From: Aquanectria penicillioides
Lineage: Eukaryota; Ascomycota; Sordariomycetes; Hypocreales; Nectriaceae
Assembly (NCBI GenBank): GCA_003415625.1
Contig: PYIU01000011.1
Coordinates: forward strand, 881,001-945,000
Reading direction: 5' to 3'
Length of the DNA: 64,000 bases
Shown: piece after piece, positions 1-11,349 of the stretch
How the letters are laid out: each line of letters starts with the position of its first letter
Position numbering within the stretch: the stretch's first letter is position 1
Program-made: the position numbers and the translations under genes
Notes under the pieces: model-generated
Told to the model about the DNA's origin: nothing
What the model saw: the letters and a program-made list of their open reading frames with translations, nothing else
Databases searched by the model: none

Positions 1-828
1 CTGTAGCACCACCAGCATCCTCTTTACTGCAGTAATTGCCCGATTCATCAAGCATGTACTGTCTTAGGTCTGATGCATAGAATGGCACTAAAATTGTTTG
101 TTAGTGAAGCCTCACAATCAAAATTGTAGTCGGTACATACCTCTGGAACCCTCAACACCCACTGGATTGGAACTTGCTGCGTCTGGATATTCTGCTGCGA
201 TTGATCTTTTTGGCTTCGCTTCTTTTCCCGTCGCTGGGTCAATAACGGCGTCTGTCCATTGTTTCTCTTTGTATTTTTTTAATGTTAGTCGAACAAGTCT
301 CAACCGAATTGATATTTAAGCGAGGGAGACGAACCCTTTACCCAACCGCTGTTGCAATACAGCCGTGGCTTGTTTGTAAACCCGGGCAATGTGTTACCCT
401 GAACAGCTTGCAACTCGCCGATAATATCTATTTTGAAAAGTCAGCCACATTAGCGATGGAGCGTTAAAGAAGGTTTGCAAGGACTATATACTGTGAAGCT
501 CAGCTGTGCTTTCTCCTGCTTTCAACTTAAAAAAGGTCAAGAGGTACTTCTGCGCATCCAGCTGTTCTGCAGCGGTAACAGCTGGCTGGCCATCCATAGA
601 ATTACCATCCGCAGCCAGGATAGCTTGGAAAGCTGTGTCGGAGAGAACTTTTGACTCGTCCCACCAGGTGCTGTAGGCCCAACCTTTACATCCTCCTGCT
701 GTCCTTCCGGCAGATGAGACATCAAAGAACGTATCAACCGACACACCAAACTGGCCAATTTCAGCTGCAAAGGCCTGCGAAAGGGCTCCGATAGCAATGG
801 TATATCTAGTTAGCCAAGACATGGCCAA
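1..828 (-). CDS. Secreted protein of unknown function, 3' end cut by window edge
   Basis: Exons read on the minus strand: 492-828, 342-427, 141-264 and 87 to beyond 1, with GT/AG introns and consistent phases. The N-terminus (MAMSWLTRYTIAIGALSQAFA) is a classical signal peptide, so the product is probably secreted. The mature part has paired cysteines (GGCKGW, LYCNSGW, GNYCSKED) and no visible membrane segment. The spacing of Cys, Trp and Tyr recalls fungal secreted proteins annotated as lysine-specific metallo-endopeptidase-like, but no HExxH zinc motif is seen in the visible part, so this is only a hint. The 342 donor (GTAAAG) is the weakest junction. The gene runs off the left edge. Reading frame and secretion are fairly safe; the function is not recognised. 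Confidence 0.55.
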
Positions 829-841
829 GCTAGGATTGGGT

Positions 842-887
842 GGTGTTGTTGTGGTTGTTGTTGTTGTTGTTGTATTTGTTGTTGTTG
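842..887. repeat. GTT/CAA trinucleotide microsatellite
   Basis: An imperfect run of GTT (CAA on the minus strand) lies just upstream of the minus-strand start codon at 828. In the sense of that gene it would be a CAA-rich 5' leader, a common feature of fungal untranslated leaders. Confidence 0.9.
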
Positions 888-888
888 A

Positions 889-2300
889 GTATTCTCAGCT
901 GTAGCTAGCAACACGGCTCAAAGAAATAGGCAAGAAGAAAAATGAATAGATGACATGTAAATGCTCTAAGATTGTGCCTTACACATGTAGTATGCCCGCG
1001 AGAAGTTTCCGGGCATTCATCTGCGGGCGAGTTTCCTTTGGGCGATATTGACGTATGAATGTCAAGTACCATTCCATGTCTCTTTCACAAGAGGGCGGGC
1101 AACGAACCTATTTGGAAATAGATTACGAGACCAACAGTGACCAAGAAAGATTAAAGGGTCGGATGAAACATCAGGGCAGTGCATTGGAAATTACTAATGG
1201 ATCACAACGGTCAATGTGGCGAGGTGCGTCGAATTTGCTGCAGGAATACGAAGAACGTTAATTAACTTCGAGTGAGCTGTAGAACCAACATACCAATCAC
1301 ATACTGACGTTTCGATGTCCAAGCGCAATCCTATCGGCTGAAGGTGGGGTCTGTATTCAGCACTTGAAACTGGTTAACAACAACCAACACTCGACTAACA
1401 CTCACTCAATTTGCCTAATTTCACTCAGCCACAAGACTGCTGCGCCATTTACCACTCTATTTTGCGCTGTGGCTCGGTTTGGTTTCATTTACATGCGATA
1501 AGAGACTATTCTAGTGAATATAATGTGTTTGATGCTTGTCTTGATAAACACCTTCCCCATCAACATGCTCTGTTTCATCTCATTTGCCAACGTCATTTGC
1601 TCTCGATAATCATATGATGTTAGGAGATATTTTACATGTATAAAGGTTTCATCGTAATTATTGCCGATATTCCACAATTCGGCCTGGAATTTGGACGACC
1701 GTATTATTAGTTGGCTCTAGTGACATGCATGGTTCGCAAGGAGCAATTCACCGAATAGCTGCAGTCTGTTGGCCCCCAAAAGTCAAGTGTCGGGACCCAT
1801 ATTTGTTTCACAGATAGAAATGCCGCGTATGTTACAACCGCAAAATATGATTCGGATGTCCCCCATCGGGCCCTTTTGTTTATTGGGGCGCAGCATTATT
1901 TGAAGCTAGTATCAATTCCAGGATAGGTTCTTTTTAAATTTCTGACGTGCATGTTGGTACGCCGCTCGTATTTCGGCACCTGTGTAGATGCTCTGTTGGA
2001 TGTGGCTCGGAGGACTGAAATTAAAGGAGCGCAAGCCCCTTCAATCAACGCTCGAGCCGTATCTTGACGGGGAGCCACTTTTCGCCCAATTAAGAGGACA
2101 GGGAACAGAGAGTATCGATATGTGCCTGACAGTCCAGAGCTTCTCTAATAATCAACGCGTAAGACTTTATTCCAAGTTGATTTTTTTTTTGGTTGACATA
2201 GGGGACAACTGACCTCCGATTCTCAAGCAAGTCTGTGTCTTTCACACGCAACTTTCATTTTGCCTCAAATGAGGATTAGGTGAACCAGAAAGGCGTCGCC
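889..2300. other. Intergenic, divergent promoters
   Basis: Region between two divergently transcribed secreted-protein genes. It contains only short open frames without recognisable domains (the longest plus-strand one is 1055-1261) and a poly-T run near 2180. I see no RNA gene or mobile element here. Confidence 0.5.
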
Positions 2301-5300
2301 ATGCAGCTTTCATCTTCCTTCTTGGTGCTGCTCTTGAGCACGCAGTTGACTGAGGTAGCCTCATTCAAGTCCAGAAGTCCATGTTTCACTACCATCGTCA
2401 CTGTCATAAAGCCAGTCACTACGATCTACCCCGTCAATGGTCCGGAAACATCAAAAACACTTAAGGGCGGTGATGAATACTCATCCCACTCAAATTATGC
2501 TCCTCCCTGGAACACGCATGAATCCTCTGAAAGCTCAGTGAGTCCAAGGCAATCACTCAAGTTACCCCATACTTATTCAGTCCTTGTAGAATCAATCTCT
2601 TCAATCAGAGACATCTCTGATTTCAACTCCTTCGGGAGACGAACCATTATCCACGGGAGGGATATACACCTCGCAGTCGGACATTGGTTATGGTACAGGG
2701 ACAATCGAAACTTCTATAAACACCATTGACTACACAACCAACTCTTTGGAGAGTAGCCAGTACGGTACTCCAGGCGTCTCTAGCGCCACTAGAGCAACCA
2801 AATCGGACGGGACGTTTTCATTGTCTGGCACAAGCACTACAGCTACGTGGAAAACCCCCACGTCTACGTACAGGCCCTCGTTCCCAGCAAACAACAGCAC
2901 CGTTATGAGTTCTTTGACGCATGTCAAGGGGTCTGAAACCGACCTTGTTCCTTCGAAATCAACTTCCATCTATTCTTCCTGGGATTCTAAAACGTCACCG
3001 AATTCCAAGACTCAGGGTACCTCATTGACTGTTATCACCAATTCAGATGGGAGTGTGACAACTATTACACCAACCAGCCTGAGCACAGGTTCTACCAAGG
3101 GTGTCGATCTGACGACGACCTTGAGCGAAACTACATCTACTCCGCAACCTACCGGATCTCTAACGACTAGTGGGCTCCCAAGTAGTTTTACGATAGTCAC
3201 CAATTCTAATGGACTAGTGACAACTATCCGATCGCCTGGCAACTCTCTGGGAACTGGGACTAAAACCCAGTCCACACCTTCTGATGGAGGATCATCAACT
3301 CCGACAGTAACAGGAGGCATGACCAGTGGCGGAACACCAGGCATTCCGACTGTTATCACTCGGTCAGATGGACAAGTGACTACTTTGACGCGGACAAACA
3401 AGTCAGAGGATAGTGGAGAGTCTAGCACTGTCACCAACTCTGACCAAACATTGACAAGTCTTGCTTCTACTGAGAGTACGAGCGACAGTGGTCTCACCGT
3501 TATTACGAACTCTATTGGAGAAGTCACTACTATCAGTCTAACTAGTACTACTGCGAGCAGCGATACGCTAAGTATTATCACTCGATCAGACGGTCAAGTA
3601 ACCACCGTCAGGCTTACTAGTACTGCTACGAACACTGAAACGCCAAGCATTATCACTGGATCAGATGGCCAAGTATCTACTTTGACACCAACTGAAATCC
3701 TCAGTGGAAGTTCTGTGACGAGCGGAACCATCAACTCAGGCTCAGCATTGACTTCTACTGGTGCGACAAGCGGTCAGGTTACAAGTGTTGTCACCCTTTC
3801 TGATGGAAGCGTGACGACGCTTAAACCAACTCAGTCAACCGGTAGTGAGCCCGCGAGTACTGATCTGACCCCCTCTGATGCACCAACTAGCACGGGTACC
3901 CCCGTTAGTTCTGCTACCAGGTCCGGTGGAAGTGCGACGACGCGTACACCAGCTGAGTCCACTAGCACTGGCCTCAAGAGTACTGATATGACTCCCTCTG
4001 AAACGCCAACGAGCACGGGAACCACATTTATTTCTACTGCCAGCTCTGGTACAGGTGCTACACTGTCATCTTCACAGAGCGTTTCCTCAACTACACGAAA
4101 CAGTTCTACTCGAAGTACATTGACAGGCTCTGAAACCTCAAGCACTAATATTTCAAGCCCCAGTTCAGCTGAATCTACATCTGCAACATCCAACACAGGA
4201 TCCAGTGGTGGTACTTCATCAAGCCCATCTACCGACACGCAGCTCCCCACCACAACTACAACCATCAACACGATAACTGACGGTGATACAACAAGCAGTA
4301 CCTCCTCATCTAGCGATGCGAATATATCTGTTATCACAAACTCAAACGGCGAAGTCACGACACAAGCCCCCGGACAATCAAACGGGCCAATCACTGCGAC
4401 TGCGACTACCACCTCTAGCAGTGAGGCAGTCGTAATATATCCAGTCACAACGTCAGTGACAACGTCTGAGCCTTCGGTTATTGCTTGTAACGTGTGGTTC
4501 TTTTCCGCCTGTTTCGGAGGCATCTTCGGGTGGCACATTAATCTTCCTCCTGGAACCTACCCGCCGTATGAATCCCTACCGGTTCTTCCTTGCGCGTGTA
4601 TTGACCTCGATCTAGGGGACCCCCTCCGACTATAACATCAGATCCAAAAAGTCCTATCAAAGTCGATATTAAGGGAAACCTACCCAATTGGCCATCAATT
4701 ACGTATGAGAATTCATTTCCCAGTTTGTCACAAGACTACATAAAGATACACACAGGCTAACATGATGTCACTAGCGTTGGCCCAGACCTCATTCCCACCG
4801 CCCCCTCGGAACCTGAGGGCGAGTGCAAGACTGAAACCGCCGATATTTGCATCACCAGCACATCCTACGGTGTCTCCGTTAGTGGATCCAAAACTTCAAC
4901 GACGTCAACCCAGTTTTCCACCTGTGGAAAGATCTACGGTTGCGATGTCGAAGATTCCTCTAGCACTAAAACTGCCGCAAGCACTTCCACTGGAACTGCG
5001 ACTGGCACCCTTCCTGTCGTGACATGGGAGTACTGGGAAGACGACGACGATACAGATAGCGAACTTAGTGCCGCAGCATCAAGGGCACAGGCTTGGATAG
5101 ACCGTGTTTTTGAGGCATCGACAACGTCCAGTCTGACAACTTCAACAGCCTCCGCATCAACTACTGCAGCCACGCCTACATCCACAAGCTCGTGTCCCTT
5201 TTGGCCACCGCCAACTCTTGTGAATGGGGAAGGATCTGACAAACAATGTCTATGCCAGAGTGAACATCTGGATTATTCGGTACAGGACGAGTTTCCCAGG

Positions 5301-5645
5301 GAGCTAGCAAACGAAGCTGTATCCACTTTCTGTAACGGGACTACCACTCTATCCGCAGAGGATACGTATGCGTCGCATGAACTGGACATTCCATGGACTG
5401 CCAACTTGACATTAAGCATCATGGCACACCGGAATAATTATACAGGTTGTCAACCAAACCGAGACCTAGTAATGGGCGACTACTGCAAGTCAGCCTATGA
5501 AGTCATTTCGGAGTGCGATTCTGGATCAAACGTTACTCGTGGAGGTGGATATTACGACAATTCTACATATGGCTGCTTTTATTGGGCTTTATACCTTACT
5601 AAGGCTGAAAACTCCACGTCAGCAAATCTAAGTAGCATTACTTGA
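2301..5645 (+). CDS. Large Ser/Thr-rich mucin-like cell-surface or secreted protein
   Basis: Model: exons 2301-2537, 2611-4565, 4616-4702, 4775-5645; about 1049 aa. The ATG at 2301 opens a signal peptide (MQLSSSFLVLLLSTQLTEV). Residues from about 80 to 700 are a Ser/Thr-rich, presumably O-glycosylated stalk with diverged repeats around VITNSDGxVTT. After it come a short hydrophobic Cys-containing stretch (NVWFFSACFGGIFGWHI), a Pro-rich YPPGPPP segment, a NLPNWPSITVGP motif, a Cys/Thr-rich module, an acidic patch (WEYWEDDDD) and a C-terminal module with several cysteines and N-glycosylation sites. The two small introns at 4566-4615 and 4703-4774 are supported because splicing joins YPP-GPPP and WPSIT-VGP in the order seen in related fungal proteins. 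No GPI signal or catalytic domain is seen. A role in adhesion or wall structure is an inference from composition. Confidence 0.75.
3022..4377 (+). repeat. Diverged protein-coding repeats (VITNSDGxVTT type)
   Basis: About ten copies of a core similar to [VI][VI]T.SDG.VTT[LI] lie inside the mucin-like gene (TVITNSDGSVTT, TIVTNSNGLVTT, TVITRSDGQVTT, SIITRSDGQVTT, SVVTLSDGSVTT, SVITNSNGEVTT and others). Linkers rich in Thr, Ser, Gly and Pro, of variable length, separate them. The copies differ enough in DNA to be old. Confidence 0.8.
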
Positions 5646-5742
5646 TGAAGGGACCAAGTTTGGCTTTTAGCACCCTTGGCGTCGCACAGCCCGTATCCTC
5701 TCAAGTATTAACAATTTTTCCGTACTTTTTGCATCATTTACA

Positions 5743-5757
5743 GAATAAAATAAAATA
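5743..5757 (+). terminator. Polyadenylation-type AATAAA signals
   Basis: Overlapping AATAAA hexamers lie about 100 bp downstream of the stop codon of the mucin-like gene. This position is plausible for 3' end formation. Confidence 0.45.
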
Positions 5758-6628
5758 ACCCATCATTTTTTTCAGTCTGTTATTCATAAGCTGATTTACC
5801 TGCTATACCTTTTTTCCGATCCGGACTAGCACAGAACCCCATTAGGATTTCCTATGAGTGACTTCACTTAAATTTGGGTTATGCTAACCCGATAATTCAT
5901 GAAAAGCGTGTGTTGTACCCATCTATGCTACTTCATCGGTAGCAGGTCCGCTTGGGGATGTGGCAATGTCTCCAGAACCATACAGTGGATGTTGCACTTC
6001 ATTTACATAGCCACAGGATTACGAAATCTTCTTCATCCTCAGCTTCCTGTACTGTATCCTACAACTCTAAACCTAGTCTTTCAAAGAGTATATTCTCACC
6101 TCTCCGCAGCTTTTCTTGTTGCAAAGAGCGGGCTTCTCGTGAACACGGGTCAGAAGAGCCCAATCGACCGGAAGCGACTTGGCTAACATGTTCGTATCTT
6201 CAACGATAACACTATATTCTCCTCGCAATGCTAGTGCTATCCCTCGTCGTAACCACCCTGGCAACATTTTACGTACTGGAAACATTGCACGTTCTCCCAC
6301 GACTCCCATACAAAATTCTTTTAATCTTGGATTGTGAAGGAAGGGCCCATGTGGGTATTGAGAAAGATCCGGATGCTGCGCAAATAGATGCCTCCTTACA
6401 GCTTTTTTCGCCCTCGCTAGAACCTTAACTTAATAGTAGCCCAAAGGTATCCAAGACTAATTTCAATCGAATTGAACAAAATGCAACTCGTGGACTGGAT
6501 GATGAAAATGGGGCACGTTAGGGTCACGACGATGATATAGAGATGCGGAGATTCGTATTGTTGCAAAAAAAATTCAAAGTCTAAATGTTATGAATAGATA
6601 GGATATTTGAAATGCAAATGATGCTAGT
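5758..6628. other. Intergenic between convergent genes
   Basis: Lies between the 3' ends of the mucin-like gene and the minus-strand Clr5 gene. Small open frames (for example 5899-6186 and 6228-6428) have no recognisable domains and overlap one another. Nothing else is seen. Confidence 0.4.
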
Positions 6629-9342
6629 CTAGAACATTGAATCGTCTTGCATGTTTGACTCCGTCATGCAGTCCATCAATGTTGGGTCTCCGCTGAGATT
6701 TAACTGCTGAAGATTCATCCCAGTACCGTCCGGAATACTCACATGCAAATGGGAAAGTTGTCCAGATCTAGATAGCTCGCCCCCTGAGTCTCTCCATAAG
6801 CCCAACACATCTGCGTTGTACATCCGTTAATAATTTCGAACAAACGGGAAGGATAGAATAACACACCTCGACAAAAGTAGATTGCGAGCGCAAAAATGAC
6901 ACCGGTAATCAGTCCCACTATCACCGGAGTGAACCTAGGGTCGTACGCTGTTGCTTGGTTGATGCTGTAAATATTTGGAGCCACCAGGTGATCAAAAGAG
7001 GCCCCCTGAGATTGTCTTCCACCACCCATCATGATGGGTCTTGTATTGTCCCGGTCCGAGTTCGAGCACAAATTTCCAATTTCTAAAGCATTGTTTGCCT
7101 CGAGAACCAGTTTTGCAACGTTATCTCGCAAATTCAGCAAGAACTGATATTGATTTGATGACTTGTCTTGCCAATGGAAGCAGTCCAACGTCACGCCCCA
7201 AGTCAATTTGAGCGCTTCCACAAAGGCTCCGCGTTCCTCTGGCTCCAGCGAACTCTCCCACTGAGCCAAGTCATAATCAAACTCATTAAAGAAGTCGCTC
7301 CCTTCGTTCCGCAAGGTCTCTATAATGGCTCGGGCCATACAGAGAAAAGACAGCACATTGCCAAGAGACGAGGATTGCAGGTGAGTTAAGCCTCGCAAAG
7401 TTTCGATGCCCGCAGTCCAGGCGTCTCCATAATGCTGAAAATCCTTGGCGATAAGTTTAAATCTTGTTGTAGACCTCTTTGCAGCCTTCTTCATCCGGCG
7501 ATACTGTTTGATGAAATTGAATCGGAAAGTGCTCATCTTTGAGGGATTTCGGAGGAATTCTGATCCATCCAGCTCGGGCTGGGGTTCGCACCATTTTGAC
7601 CATGTCAACATACTACCTTTCGATTCTGCAAGATGAGTGCGAGATATACGTTGACGTAAATTGGATAAATCGAGATACTCCTTGGCTTTTGGTTGTATGA
7701 AGGGAGCTTTAATTGGACATGCGAGTGACATGATCATGTCTCTTTGTTCCAATGTGGGTGCTAAAATTTGGTCCTCCTTATTCGTGTCTTTGATCATCCG
7801 TGGAGGCTGCCGCCGTCCAGTTGCTGCTTGGACGACCAAATCAACAATCTCTGAATGACACCCTTGACTTGCCTCGAGCAGGTCCGCGCATTCAATTAGA
7901 TCTTCATACCAAAGATCTTCCACGCCAGACAAGTATAGATCTGAGGGACCTAGATATGTCTCGAGATCACGGCGTGCTTGACCTGTACTAACCCCAGCTG
8001 CCGATATTTGAGTTCTTATTGCGTCAATTTTGTCAATGGAGATGAAGGCTTGGTTCAATGCATCGATATTTCGTTCCAGGCCATCTTGGGAGAATCCAGA
8101 GGATGCAACGTTGTCCAGTATCGGCTGCACAGAATTCAGCACTTGGCGCGTGGTATGAAGGCGATCCTTCGCTATGATCAAAGCAGGGGACTCGGCATCA
8201 GCAGCTCGCGTCGTCGGCGTAAGAAACTCATTGACGAGTAAATCCATCTCCTCAATGATATCCACTTGCGAATAACCAACTTGTCCACGGACTCTTAATG
8301 TGCTAAGCCGATCTACGAGGATATGACGACGCTCATTGAGAAATGTCTCATCCAAGCAGTCCCTGGGTGGCGGCATGTGTATCTGGAGTTGCGAATATAC
8401 CTCATCCTTCAGATTGGAGCTCAACATGCGTACGGTTACTTGCTCTCCTGATAGATAAACTTCGAACGACGGCGAGGGATTGCAATTTTGGGTACAGTGA
8501 TGATCAGATGAAATTCCTGGGAGCGACGAGTAGTCTCGGGTGACCTCCCTTCGATTTTGTTCACCACTATAACCTGTCAACAAACGGCGATATTTTTCAT
8601 TATGAAGCTGCTTACCTTGGGAGAACTTCAATTAGGTTGTACTTTTTGATTGGACATGTACTGATCGTGGTAGAATCCTCGGGCCCCGATACGCCGGAAT
8701 ACGTTGTGATTGAACATGTATCAATAGAGGCAGAGGAGCTGGTTGGCGATGCGGTAGAATCGTCAGATATTGATACACCTGTGCCAATAGGACTAAGGGA
8801 CTGGGGAGCCTGGAATTCAACAACAATGTGGTCTGGAATTTTCTCTGCGAAGTCCACGTAAGCGTTTCTCGCCCAATACTTTCAAAGATGAGAGATGCTC
8901 ACCGTTCCAGGCCATTCGTGATTCGAACGCTGACTCGCCTAATGCCTGCTTTTGCTTCTTGGCCCAACCATGGATTTTCACTGGGTTAATGTGCTGATCG
9001 CCAACGCGGATTCTGACAACTTGACCACTGTCATCATGCATCCGCTGGATGCGAGCCACATGCCACATTTCAGACGTCTTTGTGTTTTTTCTCAGATTCC
9101 AAGCCCGGAGCTTGTCCTTGTACATCTTCTCACTATGGGAAATGTCAGTCGAGTCTTAGAATTTGCCATGCCCATACCTACGTCGCGAAAAAGTCATGTG
9201 TTGTCTGCATGTGGCACATTATTTTCTTCAGCTTCCATCCTGAAGTAGCCCAAAGCCTCGTGATAGTTTCCCGATGCTGCTCGAAATTGACAGCACTAGG
9301 CCGGCCGAGCCTCGCGGAGCGGGAAGCATCAGTGGATTCCAT
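6629..9342 (-). CDS. Clr5-domain protein with a C-terminal membrane segment
   Basis: Five exons on the minus strand: 9182-9342, 8903-9132, 8616-8844, 6867-8566, 6629-6810; about 833 aa, with every junction phase-consistent. Residues about 15-70 form a Clr5 domain: a tryptophan-containing helical start (ITRLWATSGWKLKKIM), then YKDKLRAWNLRKN, which matches the family's Y-k-x-R/K-L-x-x-W-x-x-x-KN ending. A short Ser/Thr-rich linker follows, then a long, mostly helical central region with no domain I recognise. Residues about 755-772 (VIVGLITGVIFALAIYF) form a single strong membrane helix, followed by a tail of about 60 residues. Clr5 domains are named after a fission-yeast silencing factor and are common in filamentous fungi; here the membrane segment argues against a simple nuclear role. 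The last intron (6811-6866) falls just after the helix, so intron retention would change only the tail. Confidence 0.8.
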
Positions 9343-9453
9343 GGCAAGATTTGACTGTCGGTGGAATGCGCTGGTGTAGTCGCCAGGTTATCCGGCAGCC
9401 CTCATATATTCCAGCGTTTTGCCTTCAGGCAATGATCACGTGTTGGGCGAGAA

Positions 9454-10236
9454 AAAGTACGAAAAGGAGCAGAAGATGACGTCCCAAATGGAGCGAATCG
9501 CGTCCGAGAGAAAAGTACGAAAGTCTGGAGCATGCCCCAAGTGGATGAGAATCAGGCAGCGAATCAAAGCCACATATCAAAAGACCAACCGAATGGCGCA
9601 GGACTGAGGTCACTGCAGGGAGGCAGCGAAAGAAAATGGGTTGACAAAAGTACGAAACTTGGGCTGTGGCGTTCTTCATTGTAATGGGCGAGCAGAAAGG
9701 AGGGAAACCTGTGGGAGAGGGAATCTATGGTAGGACCTGAACGGGGAAGAGTGAGGCTAGAAAGAACAGGCAGGGTCCAAGGCCGAGTGAGAGCGAAGCA
9801 GTGGCAGCAGGATTTAAGTCCCGCAACAAGTCAAGCCTCGAGGATGTAAGCAACAAGCAACAAGCCTGAGCTCTTTTCTCGATATGATAATAATAGTGCC
9901 TTGGATGCTGCAAGACGAGTTCGTTGTAAAAAGAAAAAGAAAAAGGAAAAGCGAAAAAAAAAAACAAGGTCCTTGCGACCAAGCGCGCTCCGACGAGACC
10001 TCTTGCTTCAGGTTTTCAGTGAAGCCTAAAACCTAATAATAAGTCTGCTTTGGCCTTGGATGACACGAATGCGCATCTCATCAGTTGGCCGCCTAATGCG
10101 AACCGCTCAGCCGCGTTATTCCCCAGGCGATGCGCCACAGGCCCACAAAGTTGACATGGAGCAAAAGGACGAAATGGCGGGACCGAGGCGTGCATTGTAC
10201 GTTGGACTTGAATCTATTGCGGGTTGAAAGTACGAA
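9454..10236. promoter_or_regulatory. Four copies of AAAGTACGAA in an intergenic region
   Basis: The 10-mer AAAGTACGAA occurs in the same orientation at about 9454, 9512, 9647 and 10227, between the start of the minus-strand Clr5 gene (9342) and the small plus-strand membrane-peptide gene (10478). Three copies are preceded by a further A. A poly-purine tract lies at about 9928-9967. The density of an exact 10-mer is far above chance, so a shared protein-binding site is likely. The factor is unknown. Confidence 0.5.
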
Positions 10237-10477
10237 TTTGCAGAATGGAAGCTACGTAGTCAAAAGGAGTTTTTGATATTCTATAAATCACGGCGTCTAT
10301 CCCGTGTCCGGCTTGCATGGATATAAAGGGATCTCCAAGCGCAAAGAGGGTCTGACATTTCTCAACCACAAAACAGCCAAAGGACCGTATTGCATCTTGC
10401 TGAGTTGTTTGTTTCCATCGTTTTTTTCTCATTGAATATCTTTCCAGACACGAACAAGATATCGAAAAAGAGTTGTA

Positions 10478-10618
10478 ATGGGACTCTCTGCTGAAGCCAT
10501 CGTGGCCATTGTTGGCGTGGTAGTGGCCATCCCTCCCACCATTTTGGTAGCATGGACATGCCGTCGCTCACGGCGAACTCAAAGGTCGCATACGGGTCCG
10601 TCTCTCCACAGCAACTGA
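10478..10618 (+). CDS. Small single-pass membrane peptide, 46 aa
   Basis: An intronless frame encodes a 46-residue peptide. It starts MGLSAEAIVAIVGVVVAIPP, followed by a short hydrophobic stretch and a strongly basic tail (CRRSRRTQRSH). This is the layout of a one-pass membrane peptide with the basic end in the cytosol. A TATA-like box (TATAAA at 10322-10327) lies about 155 bp upstream. Short fungal peptides with a similar start and layout are often missed by gene finders, from general familiarity rather than a search. Function unknown. Confidence 0.5.
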   Translation: MGLSAEAIVAIVGVVVAIPPTILVAWTCRRSRRTQRSHTGPSLHSN

Positions 10619-11349
10619 TGCTATTCTCCAGTCTCGGTAGCTCATAGCCCAGCATCTAGGTCTTTGCATGCCAACTTTTCTCCCAGCAGATCAATATTGG
10701 CTGATTGGGCCCATTCGAACTTCGGAATCCACGGCGCCCGTGCAGTTTGTCTAAGTTTGGGACAATCTTACACGACGCACTCAAATAAGCCGCGTCCCCT
10801 CAGTTGCTCGGAGTCCTTCCAGCATTTCTTCCACCCGTGGCACAATTCATCCAAACTCTTGGTCAATCCACTTACAAGGGACAGGGGTCACCCAAGGTAT
10901 CAAGAACCAAGCCATGCAATCAAGGTATTGACGCCCGCTGCGAAGCCGGGAAGAACAAGAACGCGGTCTCGGATGTCGGTTATTCTGCGGATGCGTGGAT
11001 CCCGCCAACGCTCACGACACCAACAAGCCACTCGGCGTGATTCCAGCTACAACGTGGGCGCGACGACGGAGCCTTTCATCTTGCAATCTTCCAACCTGCT
11101 CAATGGAGTAACCATGCCCGCGGATCGCTTATCCCAAGTGCCACCACAAACCACGTGGATTTCCATGTCGCCCTGCGTATAACTTCGCCGCAGGGAACGC
11201 CAGCGTAGCTTAGAATGCCGTCTCTCCGTGACGCTGTCGCTGCTACGCTCCCTTTCTCTAGCTCCAGCGCCAACTCGCGTGGCAGTCAGCTTGCCCTCGC
11301 TGTGATCCTCGTTGCGGCCGCCTTGTTCAGCTTGCGGCAGCATCTCGTC
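10619..11349. other. Intergenic upstream of the phosphatase gene
   Basis: Contains overlapping low-information frames on both strands. An in-frame ATG at 11215 could extend the phosphatase by 45 residues, including an additional hydrophobic stretch. No other feature is seen. Confidence 0.4.

Noticed and set aside
2301..5645. Assignment of the mucin-like gene as a chitinase or other glycoside hydrolase
   Set aside because: The C-terminal modules recall segments seen attached to fungal wall enzymes, but no catalytic motif is present anywhere in the frame.
11215..11349. Upstream ATG at 11215 as the start of the phosphatase
   Set aside because: It would place a second hydrophobic stretch before an already good signal peptide starting at 11350. 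The shorter form is more consistent with a secreted enzyme, though a membrane-anchored long form cannot be excluded.
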